From positions 248,001 through 312,000 of the forward strand of contig JADJJT010000002.1 in assembly GCA_016706405.1 (NCBI GenBank): a stretch of DNA of 64,000 nt, in the 5' to 3' direction. The stretch's first letter is position 1. Each line of letters begins with the position of its first letter. The notes under the pieces were generated by a model that was not told the origin of the DNA, searched no databases, and saw only the letters and a program-made list of their open reading frames with translations. A program made the position numbers and the translations under genes. This stretch comes from Sphingobacteriales bacterium (GTDB lineage Bacteria > Bacteroidota > Bacteroidia > Chitinophagales > UBA2359). Shown one piece after another: positions 43,529 through 53,035 of the stretch.

Positions 43529-45034
43529 ATGCCAACAAAGCCCAATAACAACAAAACCAACAAACCAAGTTTACTAAGCAGCGCAGGCTTACTAATTGCG
43601 CTTAATTTAGTGGTAAAACCCATTTGGATTTTTGGTATAGACCGAACAGTTCAACTTACAGCCGGCCAACAAGTTTACGGCCAATACTTTAAACTGTTTA
43701 CCTACGCATTATTGCCGGCTACCTTACTCGATGTAGGCATTAACAACTACCTTAGCCGATATTTGGCACAAAACCCACAGCATTTTCAGCAAACTTTTGC
43801 CCCTGTTGTGCTATTGCGCCTTTTGTTGGCAGCCTTTTATATGATAATATGTTTTGTCATGCTTTTTGCGCAAAACAATATTAACCCAACCTATATAAGT
43901 TTATTAAGCTGGTTTGCCATAGGTCAAATTTTTTTGGGATTTTTGCAATTTATACGAGCCAATTTGCAAGGCTTGCATATTTTTACCCCCGACAGCATTA
44001 TTTCGGTAATTGACAGATTACTGATGATTGCCGGCGGTGGTATTTTGCTGTGGATGGCTTCAAAAAACCAACAACCATTTAATATGGTATGGTATGCCTC
44101 GTTACAAACATTATGTTACGGCATTAGTTTTATAGTAGCCATAACTATTTTGCACCGTTACACAAAGCCTTGGGCTTGGTCAAATTTTAGGTGGCGGCAA
44201 AACTGGTCGTCTATTGGTTTTATGCTGCGCAATACCTGGCCTTTTGCCTTGTTGGGCCTGCTTATGACGGTTTTTACCCGCGGCGATGTGGCCTTACTTA
44301 GCATATTGTTGCCAACCGAAAAAGCAAACGCCGAAGTCGATGTATATGCGCTGGCATGGCGTATGCTCGATGCGTTAAATATTATTGGCGTGTTAATGGC
44401 AACTGTACTAATGCCCGGATTTTCGCGGATGTTGGCCCGCAACCAGCCTGTAAATAATATTGTAGGCATTGCAGGGAGGTGGTTATTAGTGTTTGCCGCC
44501 TGTGCATCGGTAGCGGCATGGCTGGGTCAATTAGTATGGATGCGTGAAAACACCTATGCCGCCCAAGTATTTGCCATTTTAATGTTGGCGTTTATAGCCA
44601 TGGTACTTGTTCATATTTATGGGTCTTTAGCAAGTGCAACAGGCAAAATTGGAGCTTTAAACTGGTTGGCATCCGGATGTTTTTTGTTTAACTTTTTGCT
44701 CAATACATGGCTAATTCCGCAATATTACGCCTTAGCAGCAGCCTGTATTGCCTTGTTAACGCAGTTATTTATGCTGATAGGCTGTTTATGGCTGGCAAAA
44801 AAATATGCAAAACTAATTTGGTCGGCAAAACGTTTAGCCCAAAGTTTAGTTTTTTTAGCTGGATGCAGTACTGCTTACATCTTAACAAACAAACTACTGC
44901 CAACCATCCATTTGTTTGGGCAAATTGGTTTAGCTTGCTTAAGCTGTTTTGGCTGGGCGTTGTTAATTGGTTTTATAAGCTTTGCCGATTTAAAATTTGC
45001 ACTTAAATGGAAGGCCGAAAGTCCGGAAGCATAA
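43529..45034 (+). CDS. Polysaccharide flippase family membrane protein
   Basis: A 501-residue protein with about 13 membrane segments. It starts with a polar N-terminus (MPTKPNNNKTNKPS) and then SSAGLLIALNLVVKPIWIFGIDRTVQLTAGQQVYGQYFKLFTYALLPATLLDVG, the Wzx-like pattern with 'YGQYF'. Reading further upstream is possible from a GTG at 43490, but that lies inside the tRNA, so I chose the ATG. It probably exports a lipid-linked glycan; no glycosyltransferase is adjacent. The third flippase-like gene in the window. Confidence 0.8.
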   Translation: MPTKPNNNKTNKPSLLSSAGLLIALNLVVKPIWIFGIDRTVQLTAGQQVYGQYFKLFTYALLPATLLDVGINNYLSRYLAQNPQHFQQTFAPVVLLRLLLAAFYMIICFVMLFAQNNINPTYISLLSWFAIGQIFLGFLQFIRANLQGLHIFTPDSIISVIDRLLMIAGGGILLWMASKNQQPFNMVWYASLQTLCYGISFIVAITILHRYTKPWAWSNFRWRQNWSSIGFMLRNTWPFALLGLLMTVFTRGDVALLSILLPTEKANAEVDVYALAWRMLDALNIIGVLMATVLMPGFSRMLARNQPVNNIVGIAGRWLLVFAACASVAAWLGQLVWMRENTYAAQVFAILMLAFIAMVLVHIYGSLASATGKIGALNWLASGCFLFNFLLNTWLIPQYYALAAACIALLTQLFMLIGCLWLAKKYAKLIWSAKRLAQSLVFLAGCSTAYILTNKLLPTIHLFGQIGLACLSCFGWALLIGFISFADLKFALKWKAESPEA

Positions 45035-45151
45035 ACACCACTTAAACCCGAAGTTTAAATTATTTATAAATACAATAAACTTAGATTTCGCCATGATAAC
45101 AGATGTAAGCATTATTTACTGCTCATCCCATAAAAACCCAAATAGGAATTG

Positions 45152-45159
45152 TATCTTTG
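45152..45159 (+). promoter_or_regulatory. -7 element (TATCTTTG) for the transketolase subunit gene
   Basis: Exact consensus, about 110 bases before the start at 45272. Confidence 0.55.
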
Positions 45160-45271
45160 TAGCTTAAATTTAGGTTTGTTTGCAAAGTAATTTAAAACTG
45201 GCAACCAAAACAAATTTTTAAACATAAAAAGGGCATTACCCCTTAATTTTGCTTATATTTTACAATTAAAG

Positions 45272-46231
45272 ATGACAACAAATTACCCAATACTTGGCGA
45301 AAACGATACCCGCAGTGGGTTTGGCGACGGTCTTTTAGAGCTTGGCCACGAAAACCAAAATGTTGTTGCACTTTGTGCCGACCTTACCGAATCGTTAAAA
45401 ATGACCAAATTTCAGGCTGCATACCCCGATAGATTTTACAATACCGGAGTAGCCGAAGCCAATATGATAGGCATTGCCGCCGGTTTAACCATTGGCGGAA
45501 AAATTCCATTCACAGGAACGTTTGCCAATTTTAGCACAGGCCGCGTTTATGACCAGTTGCGGCAATCGGTGGCCTACTCCGGAAAAAATGTAAAAGTATG
45601 CGCCTCACATGCAGGTATTACCTTGGGTGAAGATGGTGCTACGCATCAAATTTTAGAAGATATTGGCCTAATGAAAATGCTGCCCGGTTTTACCGTTATT
45701 GTGCCTTGCGATTATAACCAAACTAAAATTGCCACCAAAGCCATTGCCCAACACGAAGGCCCTGTTTACCTGCGTTTTGGCCGCCCTAAAGTACCCATTT
45801 TTACCCCCGCCAACCAAGTTTTTGAAATAGGCAAAGCCCAAATTTTAACATCCGGAACCGATGTAACTATTATTGCCTGCGGTCATTTAGTTTGGCAAGC
45901 GCTTGAGGCTGGCCGATTTTTAGCCGAGCAAGGTATTAGCGCAGAAATAATAAACATGCACACCATTAAACCCTTAGATAAAGTAGCCATTTTACAATCG
46001 GCGGCTAAAACCAAATGCGTCGTTACCGCCGAAGAACACCAGCAAAATGGCGGCTTAGGCGATAGCGTAGCCCAAACTTTAGCCCTTCATCAACCAACAC
46101 CTATGGAAATGATAGCCGTAAATGACAAATTTGGCGAAAGTGGTAAACCCAATGATTTAATGATAAAATATGGCCTTACTGCCGCTAATATTATAGAAGC
46201 TGTAAAAAAAGTACGGCAAAGAATAAGTTAG
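45272..46231 (+). CDS. Transketolase, C-terminal subunit
   Basis: A 319-residue protein: a pyrimidine-binding domain (about 5-165; LCADLTESLKMTKF, NTGVAEANMIGIAAGLT with the catalytic Glu, GEDGATHQILEDIGLM) plus the C-terminal domain (about 190-315; EEHQQNGGLGDSVAQ). This is the C-terminal half of a transketolase or of a DXS-like enzyme split in two. In most genomes the N-terminal thiamine-diphosphate half sits right next to it; no such gene is in the window. The split partner is therefore elsewhere. Confidence 0.88.
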   Translation: MTTNYPILGENDTRSGFGDGLLELGHENQNVVALCADLTESLKMTKFQAAYPDRFYNTGVAEANMIGIAAGLTIGGKIPFTGTFANFSTGRVYDQLRQSVAYSGKNVKVCASHAGITLGEDGATHQILEDIGLMKMLPGFTVIVPCDYNQTKIATKAIAQHEGPVYLRFGRPKVPIFTPANQVFEIGKAQILTSGTDVTIIACGHLVWQALEAGRFLAEQGISAEIINMHTIKPLDKVAILQSAAKTKCVVTAEEHQQNGGLGDSVAQTLALHQPTPMEMIAVNDKFGESGKPNDLMIKYGLTAANIIEAVKKVRQRIS

Positions 46232-46269
46232 CGACCTTGCCTTTATACATCAATGCTGCCAATTAAAAA

Positions 46270-46551
46270 ATAAAAAACACGCAAGCAAATTTACAATATT
46301 ATAATGTAAACTTTAAAGTCGAAAAGAAAATGAAAGCAAAATTAGCCAACCTTGCGCAAACAGAGCTTGACAAATACGAGCGCAGCTTAAAAGTATATAG
46401 AGACCTAAAAAGCGTTATAGAAACCGCGTTTGACGAAGGAAAAATTGAAGGAAAAATTGAAGCAGCTAAACAAGCAAAAATAATGGGTTTATCAATTCCG
46501 GATATTTCTAAACTTACCGGACTCAGTGAAGACGACATCAGCAAACTTTAA
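46270..46551 (+). pseudogene. C-terminal remnant of an Rpn/PD-(D/E)XK nuclease-type transposase
   Basis: Starting at the ATG 46330 a 73-residue frame reads LDKYERSLKVYRDLKSVIETAFDEGKIEGKIEAAKQAKIMGLSIPDISKLTGLSEDDI. This is the usual tail of recombination-promoting nuclease / PD-(D/E)XK transposase proteins: a helix, 'AFDEGKxEGK', then 'GLSxxDIxKLTGLS'. The frame is open back to a TAA at 46264 but contains no nuclease domain, so it is a fragment. It converges with the CHAT-ATPase gene. Confidence 0.6.
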
Positions 46552-46610
46552 AAAGCAATAATAATTTGCCCACTGAACGCAAAACCCAGTCGCAGCTTAA
46601 ATTTGGCTTA

Positions 46611-49600
46611 TTATTTGCGCATCCAAACAGGAAAGTCGTTAGCTGTAACCAAAAATTGTGGGCTCCCCGCCAAGACTGGCAATTTAGCTAACTCGGTATT
46701 AATGGCGTTTATATTGGGCAATTTTGGCTCGGTGCTTACCAATATAAGTTCAAACTGTTGAGCAAATTTACGAACCACCTCATACACAGTTTGTTCAGTT
46801 TCGATTTTAGGATTTAAGCTAATAAGATGTTGAATAATTTGATGTCGGGAATTAAAAAATCCTTGCTCCCCTTTTAAGCAATACAGGGTTGTATCGTCAG
46901 TAAAGGGTATCATTTGCATATTATACCACTCGCCCTCAAAGTGAGGCGATGTTTTTTCATCCCATTTCTTATAAATTAAGTATGAAGAAGTCTGTCCTGG
47001 CATTAAATAGGCATAAAACCGAAGTGGCTTGGTAAACGTAGGCTCAAACAAAGAGCGCACATAGGGCATACGGTCGGTGGTAATGAGAGGGCAATTGCAC
47101 TCGGTAAAAGTGGCTATGGCAACTGGTTCAGAAAAGGGTTTGGGTAAGGTCGCGTTTTCAATAATGGCAATTTCGTTGTATTCGAGCAGTTTTTGAATAG
47201 ACATGTATTCCATTTTAAGACCTGTAAATACGCTGGCTAATAATCCGGATTTTACAATGTCTGCTAAAGGGTCTTGCAAGGCTTCGGCTCTAAAATAGTA
47301 ACCTTGAAAATCGAATAGTTTTTTTTGTTCGTTGGCCAATAAGTCAGAAATTTTAGCTAGCAGCATTTTTTCGTAAAAGCGTACCGCCTCACGCATTTCA
47401 TTGAGCGTGGGTAAGCTATCGGTTAATATATTTACTTGGCCAAAAATTTCAGGTATAGCGGTGGTAATTTGGGTATCGCTTTCGTTGGTATAATGATATA
47501 AAAATGCTCCTTTATGTAAAATGGTAATACCGTTGTTTGCTGTAAATTTTTGGCTCCAATAAGCTGACCGGTTGCGGCCTATCTCACTTTTTTCGTCTAA
47601 ATATACAATTAAGGCCAACATGCCGTCAAAATTGGGTTGACGCAGTCGTGCTGAAATTAGCTGAAACTGGGCAGTATTTGCACGCATATTAGGGCTTAGT
47701 TGGCGCTGCATTTCAGGTTCGGTAAATTGATATGGCGATTTAAGCGAAATATATTTCCGGTTTTTATATTGTAAAACAATTTCCACCTCTATATTCCGGG
47801 CATAATTTTGTATTTGGGCAACCATCCAATCGAAAGTAAATTGAGATTTCAGGCTTTTTTTCAGGAAGAAAATAATACGTGTTCCTTCTTTTATATGTTG
47901 CGTTTCGTCAAAAAAATAGAAATTAATTTCCGGATCGCTGTAAGCTCTGAATTTTAAGGCTTGATAATCTTTCCGGAATGTTTCAACTTCAAAAGAATCG
48001 GCGATCAAAAAATACGAAAAAACGCCCATTCCAATTTGAGCAATTGCACGTTTGGTTCTCATTTGTGTAATTTCGTCGGTAAATACTTTACCGCGCAAGC
48101 GTGCAAATTTTGCTTCTATAATGTCTAAATTCATACCCAACCCGTTGTCCTCTAAAATCAAGGTGTCATCGGTAAGGGTTATAAAAATGCGTGGCATGTA
48201 ATTTGACTGGGCTTTTTGTTTTTCGCGGCAAGTGTCTATACTATTTTGCAATGCCTCAAACAAGCCTGTAATTTCTTTGCCTTGGTTAGTTTCATTTACA
48301 AAAGCATTAAAGATACGCCTTCTATCAAAGCTAAGTCCTATGGGGCGTGCCGGAATATTAAGTGCTTTTAGCTCGTTAACTATTGCCTTTAGCGGAAACT
48401 CGCGGCCTGCTAAATCGTATTCTTCTTTTATTCCTTGTTCAATATGGATTTTAATATCCGAGGTTCGTTGTTGCAGGGCGTTGTAAATATTTTGTTCGTC
48501 GCAGTCTAATCGTATGGTTAAAATACCGCGGTCGTTGTTGGTTAATAGTCGGGTTTTATTTAGTTGTGTCCATTGTTCGCGACTTTGGCTTACGTGCGGC
48601 AATTGCTCGTTTGGCAACAAGTTTTCAGGTTCTATTGTTTCAAGGTCTAAGTGCGCCGAAATTCGAAATATGCTGGCCGTAAGCATCATTGAAAGCTTTG
48701 CCTCGTCAAAAAACAGGCTTGTTTTATAGTCGTTTGGCGGCAAAACGGGCAGGGCAACACTGCGAACTAAAGCGGCAACTGCTTTAACATAATCTTTTTC
48801 TAAGTATAATTTAGACCAGTTATTTTCTATGAAGTCGGCGCTTACCAAGGCAAAATGGCGGTCAATATCGGCAATAAGTGCCTCGTTTTGCCATAGACAG
48901 CAGGTTAGTAAGGCGGCAGAGGCCGCATAACAATATAGTTCCTCTTTTTTTATCTTTTTAATATCTTTTTTTAATATCCGGTTTAGCCAATAGCGCAAAT
49001 TATCGCTGTAGTTGCGGGTATGGCCACTGTATTTGTTAATGACCGCTGTATATTCGGTAATCTGTTGCTCGGCAAATTTTTGCAAATTTAATAAACTGGC
49101 ATAAAGCGTAGGATCGTCTTTTTTCAATTTTTCTTCCAATCCGGTAAATTTGGCATCACTAACGTTAAACTTAAATACCTGTGCTGGTATTACTACTTTT
49201 GGCGTTGCCCTTAGTTGCCATGTTTTTAGCTGGTTGGCATAGTCGGGGTGTATAAATATTTCCCAAGGAAATCTGTTCGTATCGGGTGGGTTAATTAGCC
49301 GCGATGCCCGTGCTTGGTACATAGCGGCGGTGCTGGCAAATCGGGCATCAGTTTGTATGCCGGCAGCCGCTTCGGTAAAAGCATCTGAAATGGTACGCCC
49401 CCGTTCAATTGCCTGATAAAAATAAATAGCAAATTGACGTGCTACTTCGTCGTTTATTGATTCGTTGGTGTAAATTACTGCCGGAATACCTTTGTCGCTA
49501 AGGTTTCGGGCTAAGTTTTGTGTTGAACAGCCATTTAAAAAAACCAGTAACAATTTTTTTTGATTGCCCAAAAAATCTGCTAATCCGGAAACAATTGCCA

Positions 49601-49898
49601 ACCTGTTGCCTTCATCGCCATCCTCTAATTCTAATCCGGAAGAAGAAGCATGACCTGCATAGTGGAAAAAGCTAACTTCGTTTTGCTGAAACACCCGCCT
49701 AATATCATCTAAAGTAGCATCGGGTTCAATATTAAGTTTTAATAAGCCATCTTCTTCGGCCTCTAATAAAATATTGCCTAATGCGCGACGTTCTTGTTTT
49801 AAATTGCGTAAGTAGCCAAAATCGTTGCTCGAAGGCGTATTGGCATAGCCCATTAACAAGGTAGGCAAAACAGGTAAAACTAAAGTTTTGTTAGGCAT
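46611..49898 (-). CDS. CHAT caspase-like protease fused to an Hsp90/GHKL-type ATPase
   Basis: A 1095-residue protein. Residues about 1-225 form a CHAT (caspase-like) protease: His83 in FFHYAGHASSSGLEL and Cys124 in VFLNGCSTQN, each after a hydrophobic strand. Residues about 240-520 are helical with no domain I can name. A Hsp90-like GHKL ATPase then begins: N-box Glu548 in LFEALQNSIDT, G1 box Asp584 in ILEDNGLGM (584-589), and G2 box AIAQIGMGVFSYFLIADSFEVET (about 618-640). Residues about 700-1095 continue in a beta-rich part with DSLPTLNEMREAV. There is no signal peptide or membrane segment, so it is cytoplasmic. CHAT and GHKL domains both occur in bacterial conflict systems. ATP-gated protease activation is inference. 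No partner gene is adjacent on its strand. Domains are read by eye and no substrate is known. Confidence 0.82.
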   Translation of the reverse strand: MPNKTLVLPVLPTLLMGYANTPSSNDFGYLRNLKQERRALGNILLEAEEDGLLKLNIEPDATLDDIRRVFQQNEVSFFHYAGHASSSGLELEDGDEGNRLAIVSGLADFLGNQKKLLLVFLNGCSTQNLARNLSDKGIPAVIYTNESINDEVARQFAIYFYQAIERGRTISDAFTEAAAGIQTDARFASTAAMYQARASRLINPPDTNRFPWEIFIHPDYANQLKTWQLRATPKVVIPAQVFKFNVSDAKFTGLEEKLKKDDPTLYASLLNLQKFAEQQITEYTAVINKYSGHTRNYSDNLRYWLNRILKKDIKKIKKEELYCYAASAALLTCCLWQNEALIADIDRHFALVSADFIENNWSKLYLEKDYVKAVAALVRSVALPVLPPNDYKTSLFFDEAKLSMMLTASIFRISAHLDLETIEPENLLPNEQLPHVSQSREQWTQLNKTRLLTNNDRGILTIRLDCDEQNIYNALQQRTSDIKIHIEQGIKEEYDLAGREFPLKAIVNELKALNIPARPIGLSFDRRRIFNAFVNETNQGKEITGLFEALQNSIDTCREKQKAQSNYMPRIFITLTDDTLILEDNGLGMNLDIIEAKFARLRGKVFTDEITQMRTKRAIAQIGMGVFSYFLIADSFEVETFRKDYQALKFRAYSDPEINFYFFDETQHIKEGTRIIFFLKKSLKSQFTFDWMVAQIQNYARNIEVEIVLQYKNRKYISLKSPYQFTEPEMQRQLSPNMRANTAQFQLISARLRQPNFDGMLALIVYLDEKSEIGRNRSAYWSQKFTANNGITILHKGAFLYHYTNESDTQITTAIPEIFGQVNILTDSLPTLNEMREAVRFYEKMLLAKISDLLANEQKKLFDFQGYYFRAEALQDPLADIVKSGLLASVFTGLKMEYMSIQKLLEYNEIAIIENATLPKPFSEPVAIATFTECNCPLITTDRMPYVRSLFEPTFTKPLRFYAYLMPGQTSSYLIYKKWDEKTSPHFEGEWYNMQMIPFTDDTTLYCLKGEQGFFNSRHQIIQHLISLNPKIETEQTVYEVVRKFAQQFELILVSTEPKLPNINAINTELAKLPVLAGSPQFLVTANDFPVWMRK

Positions 49899-50048
49899 AT
49901 GTTAAAGGCAGTACAAATTTATATATGTAAATAAAGCCGTAAAGATACAAAATAGGATTAAAAAAAGCTTAGGTGAATAATTAAGTGATTACATTTCAGG
50001 TTTGCCAATTTTTGTAGCTGTTTGTCATGCACCTTCATAAAAAAAACG

Positions 50049-50056
50049 TAATTTTG
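50049..50056 (+). promoter_or_regulatory. -7 element (TAATTTTG) for the His-rich lipoprotein gene
   Basis: TAnnTTTG match, 34 bases before the start codon; a TTTG lies 24 bases upstream, a wide spacing. Confidence 0.4.
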
Positions 50057-50090
50057 CACTTCAATTTTCTTAATTTTTTTACCTAATACC

Positions 50091-50687
50091 ATGAAACAAA
50101 ATTTTTTCTTTTTTATGCTTTTTATGGCAGTATTTGCCTTCGCAGCACTTCAAACAGCCTGTGGTGGGGGCGGGCAAAAAGGCCAACATGAACACGCAGA
50201 TGGGCACGACCATAGCCACGACGGACATGACCACGAAGGACACGACCATGACCATGGCGATGCTAGCGAAGCTAAAATGAATGCCGACGGCAGCCCTACC
50301 AATTTTGGTGCTAAAATAGACGAAACCGGGGCGGTAAGTTTAGCCCAGGCGTTTGATGCGCTTAAAAAATCGGGCAAAGGAGAAATAAACATAAAAACAA
50401 CAGGCGAAGTTACCGAAGTATGCCAAAAAAAGGGCTGTTGGATGAACTTAAAAACTGCAGACGGTGGCGATATGCGTGTCCATTTTAAAGATTATGGCTT
50501 TTTTATGCCCAAAGATATTCAAGGCCGCACAGCTGTTATTAATGGTATTGCCAGATTTGATACTACTTCGGTAGCCGATTTACAACACTACGCTGAAGAT
50601 GCCGGAAAATCGGCAGAGGAAATTGCCAAAATTACCGAACCCGAAATTGAAATTAGTTTTGAAGCCGACGGAGTTATTGTGAAGTAA
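50091..50687 (+). CDS. Lipoprotein with a His-rich segment and a DUF4920-like domain
   Basis: A 198-residue protein. The signal ends LQTAC, with Cys24 followed by GGGG, typical of Bacteroidota surface or outer-membrane lipoproteins. Residues about 33-58 are a metal-binding-type run of His, Asp, Gly and Glu (HEHADGHDHSHDGHDHEGHDH). The C-terminal domain (about 80-198) holds TGEVTEVCQKKGCWMNLKTADGGDMRVHFKDYGFFMP, the conserved Cys-Lys-x-Gly-Cys-Trp signature of DUF4920. The domain's function is unknown; the His run suggests binding of Zn, Cu or Ni (inference). Confidence 0.8.
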   Translation: MKQNFFFFMLFMAVFAFAALQTACGGGGQKGQHEHADGHDHSHDGHDHEGHDHDHGDASEAKMNADGSPTNFGAKIDETGAVSLAQAFDALKKSGKGEINIKTTGEVTEVCQKKGCWMNLKTADGGDMRVHFKDYGFFMPKDIQGRTAVINGIARFDTTSVADLQHYAEDAGKSAEEIAKITEPEIEISFEADGVIVK

Positions 50688-50760
50688 TAAAAACGTATAG
50701 CTCAGTCTAAAAATTTGACCATAAAGTACAAATTGCCAGATTAAACTATACCATAATGTA

Positions 50761-50802
50761 AATACGCCCTGCCAATGAATTTTCAAAATGGTAGGGCGTA
50801 TT
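50761..50802 (+). terminator. Intrinsic terminator-like hairpin before ligA
   Basis: AATACGCCCTGCCA (50761-50774) pairs with TGGTAGGGCGTATT (50789-50802) over 14 bp with one G-T wobble, around a 14-base loop, followed by TTATG. It lies between the His-rich lipoprotein gene and ligA. Confidence 0.6.
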
Positions 50803-50855
50803 TTATGCTTAAAATACAGTTTCCACATTTTAGCTGCACCAACAATTAACAAGTT

Positions 50856-52994
50856 ATGCATTATACTGCGTCTCAAATTGCCAGCCTCGACAAGCTAACC
50901 AAGCAACTATTGGCTTATCAGGCCTTAATGGATGTACCCGAAAGTGAAACTCAAAATTTGGCCAACCAACTGCGGCAGGTAATTAATTACCATGACTGGC
51001 GCTATTATGTACTGGCCGACTCCAATATTCCAGACACTAACTACGATTATTTGTTCGATGCTCTTAAAGCCCTCGAAAGCCAATATCCGGAGACAAAAAC
51101 CCCCGACTCTCCTACCCAACGGGTAGCCCACGGCGTTGTTGACGAGTTTACCACCGTAGCCCATCTAACGCCAATGCTATCGTTAGACAAAGCATATACC
51201 GAACAAAATATTACTGATTGGGTTGCTACAGTTCAAAAATTGATTGAAGGCGCTGTGCCTTCATTTATGATTGAACCTAAACTCGATGGCTCAAGTATTG
51301 CTTTGGTGTACGAAAACGACTTGTTAATACGCGGCGCAACCCGCGGAGACGGCGAACGTGGCGACGACATAACCCATAATCTTAAAACATTGCCAACAAT
51401 ACCCCTGCGCGCAAATTTCTCGAAATATGGTATTGCCAAAGCCGAAGTGCGCGGCGAAGTACTCATTAGTAAACACAGTTTTGAACAAATAAACTTACAG
51501 CGAAAAGAACGCGGCGAATCGGAGTTGGCCAACCCGCGCAACTCGGCAGCAGGGGCATTGCGCCAAAAAGACAGCAGTAAAATGGCCGAGCGCCAACTCG
51601 AAGCCTTTATTTATCAAATAAGTGCCGCTTATGATGCTGATGGCAATAATTTATTAGCCAAACAAATTGTTTCGCACAGCCAGTGCATAGAAATTTTATC
51701 CCAAATTGGTTTTCGTATAACTAAATCCGTCAATGGTGTAGCCAACAATAAAATTTACACCCAAATTGACGATGCTATAACTGATTGTATCGCCTTTAAG
51801 AATGCCCGCAACCTATACCCCTACGAAATTGATGGCGTGGTAGTTAAACTTAACGACTTGCGCCAACAAGACCAATGCGGCAGTACCTCGCACCACCCAC
51901 GCTGGGCAATTGCCTATAAATTTGATTCGCGGCAGGCTGCTACAACCCTCGAAAGTGTTGATTTTCAGGTAGGACGCACGGGGGCTGTTACCCCAGTGGC
52001 AAGACTTAAAACCGTTAATTTGGCAGGGGCTAATATTACCAACGTATCGCTGCACAACCAAGATTTTATTACCGAAAAAGATATACGAATTGGCGATACG
52101 GTATTAGTAGAGCGTAGCGGCGATGTTATACCTTATATTGTAAAAGTTTTAACCGAAAACCGAACCGGACAGGAACAAGCCATTGTTTTTCCGGATATTT
52201 GCCCCTCATGCGGTACTCACTTGGTACGTCCCCAAGATGAAGCAATTTGGCGCTGCATAAACAGTGAGTGCCCCGCCCAGGTTGAAGAAAAAATTATCCA
52301 TTTTGTATCAAAAGATGCTATGGACATACGTGGCTTGGGGCGCGAAATTATCATCCGGATGATGCGCGAAGGATTTATAAGCCAAATTCCGGATATATAT
52401 AGGCTGCCTTACGAAAAAATTGCAATCTTAGAAGGTTTTGGCGAAAAATCAGTTGCTAATTTACAAGCTAATATCGAAGCCTCTAAAAATCAATCACTTA
52501 GCAGGTTAATAATTGGTTTAGGTATCAGAGAGGTTGGTGCTACCAAAGCTATTACCTTAGCTAATGCCGCTAAAAGTATAGCCCAAATTGCCAAATTTAC
52601 AACAGAACAACTGCTTGGGCTAACCGATTTTGGCCCTCGTATTGTTGAAAATGTGCACAACTTTTTTGCCAATGCCCACAATCTACACTTAATTGCTGAA
52701 TTAGAAAGTTTGGGTGTTAATACCCTTCAACGAGCCGAAGATGCCCCCCAACAAAGCAGCGATAAATTAACAGGATTAAACTTTTTATTCACAGGCTCAC
52801 TGCCAACCCTTACCCGCAGCCAGGCCGAAGCCTTAGTAACCGAAAACGGTGGTAGCGTTTTGGGTAGCGTTAGTAAAAAATTAAATTATTTGGTAGTTGG
52901 CAGCGATGCCGGCTCGAAATTAGAAAAAGCCCAAAAAATTTCAACCATAAAAATTATATCCGAGGCCGAGTTTATGCACCTGCTTCAAAATTAG
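50856..52994 (+). CDS. ligA: NAD-dependent DNA ligase LigA
   Basis: A 712-residue ligase with domains in order: Ia NAD-binding (about 1-70, YHDWRYYVLADSNIPDTNYDYL), adenylation domain with the nucleophile Lys in EPKLDG (about residue 145), OB fold, zinc finger (CPSCGTHLVRPQDEAIWRCINSECPAQ, four Cys), helix-hairpin-helix repeats (about 480-600) and a C-terminal BRCT domain (about 635-712). It seals nicks in replication and repair using NAD+ rather than ATP. It is essential in most bacteria. Confidence 0.97.
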   Translation: MHYTASQIASLDKLTKQLLAYQALMDVPESETQNLANQLRQVINYHDWRYYVLADSNIPDTNYDYLFDALKALESQYPETKTPDSPTQRVAHGVVDEFTTVAHLTPMLSLDKAYTEQNITDWVATVQKLIEGAVPSFMIEPKLDGSSIALVYENDLLIRGATRGDGERGDDITHNLKTLPTIPLRANFSKYGIAKAEVRGEVLISKHSFEQINLQRKERGESELANPRNSAAGALRQKDSSKMAERQLEAFIYQISAAYDADGNNLLAKQIVSHSQCIEILSQIGFRITKSVNGVANNKIYTQIDDAITDCIAFKNARNLYPYEIDGVVVKLNDLRQQDQCGSTSHHPRWAIAYKFDSRQAATTLESVDFQVGRTGAVTPVARLKTVNLAGANITNVSLHNQDFITEKDIRIGDTVLVERSGDVIPYIVKVLTENRTGQEQAIVFPDICPSCGTHLVRPQDEAIWRCINSECPAQVEEKIIHFVSKDAMDIRGLGREIIIRMMREGFISQIPDIYRLPYEKIAILEGFGEKSVANLQANIEASKNQSLSRLIIGLGIREVGATKAITLANAAKSIAQIAKFTTEQLLGLTDFGPRIVENVHNFFANAHNLHLIAELESLGVNTLQRAEDAPQQSSDKLTGLNFLFTGSLPTLTRSQAEALVTENGGSVLGSVSKKLNYLVVGSDAGSKLEKAQKISTIKIISEAEFMHLLQN

Positions 52995-53035
52995 TTTTTC
53001 AATTTAACCATGGAAGCATGATTGGCAATTAAGCG

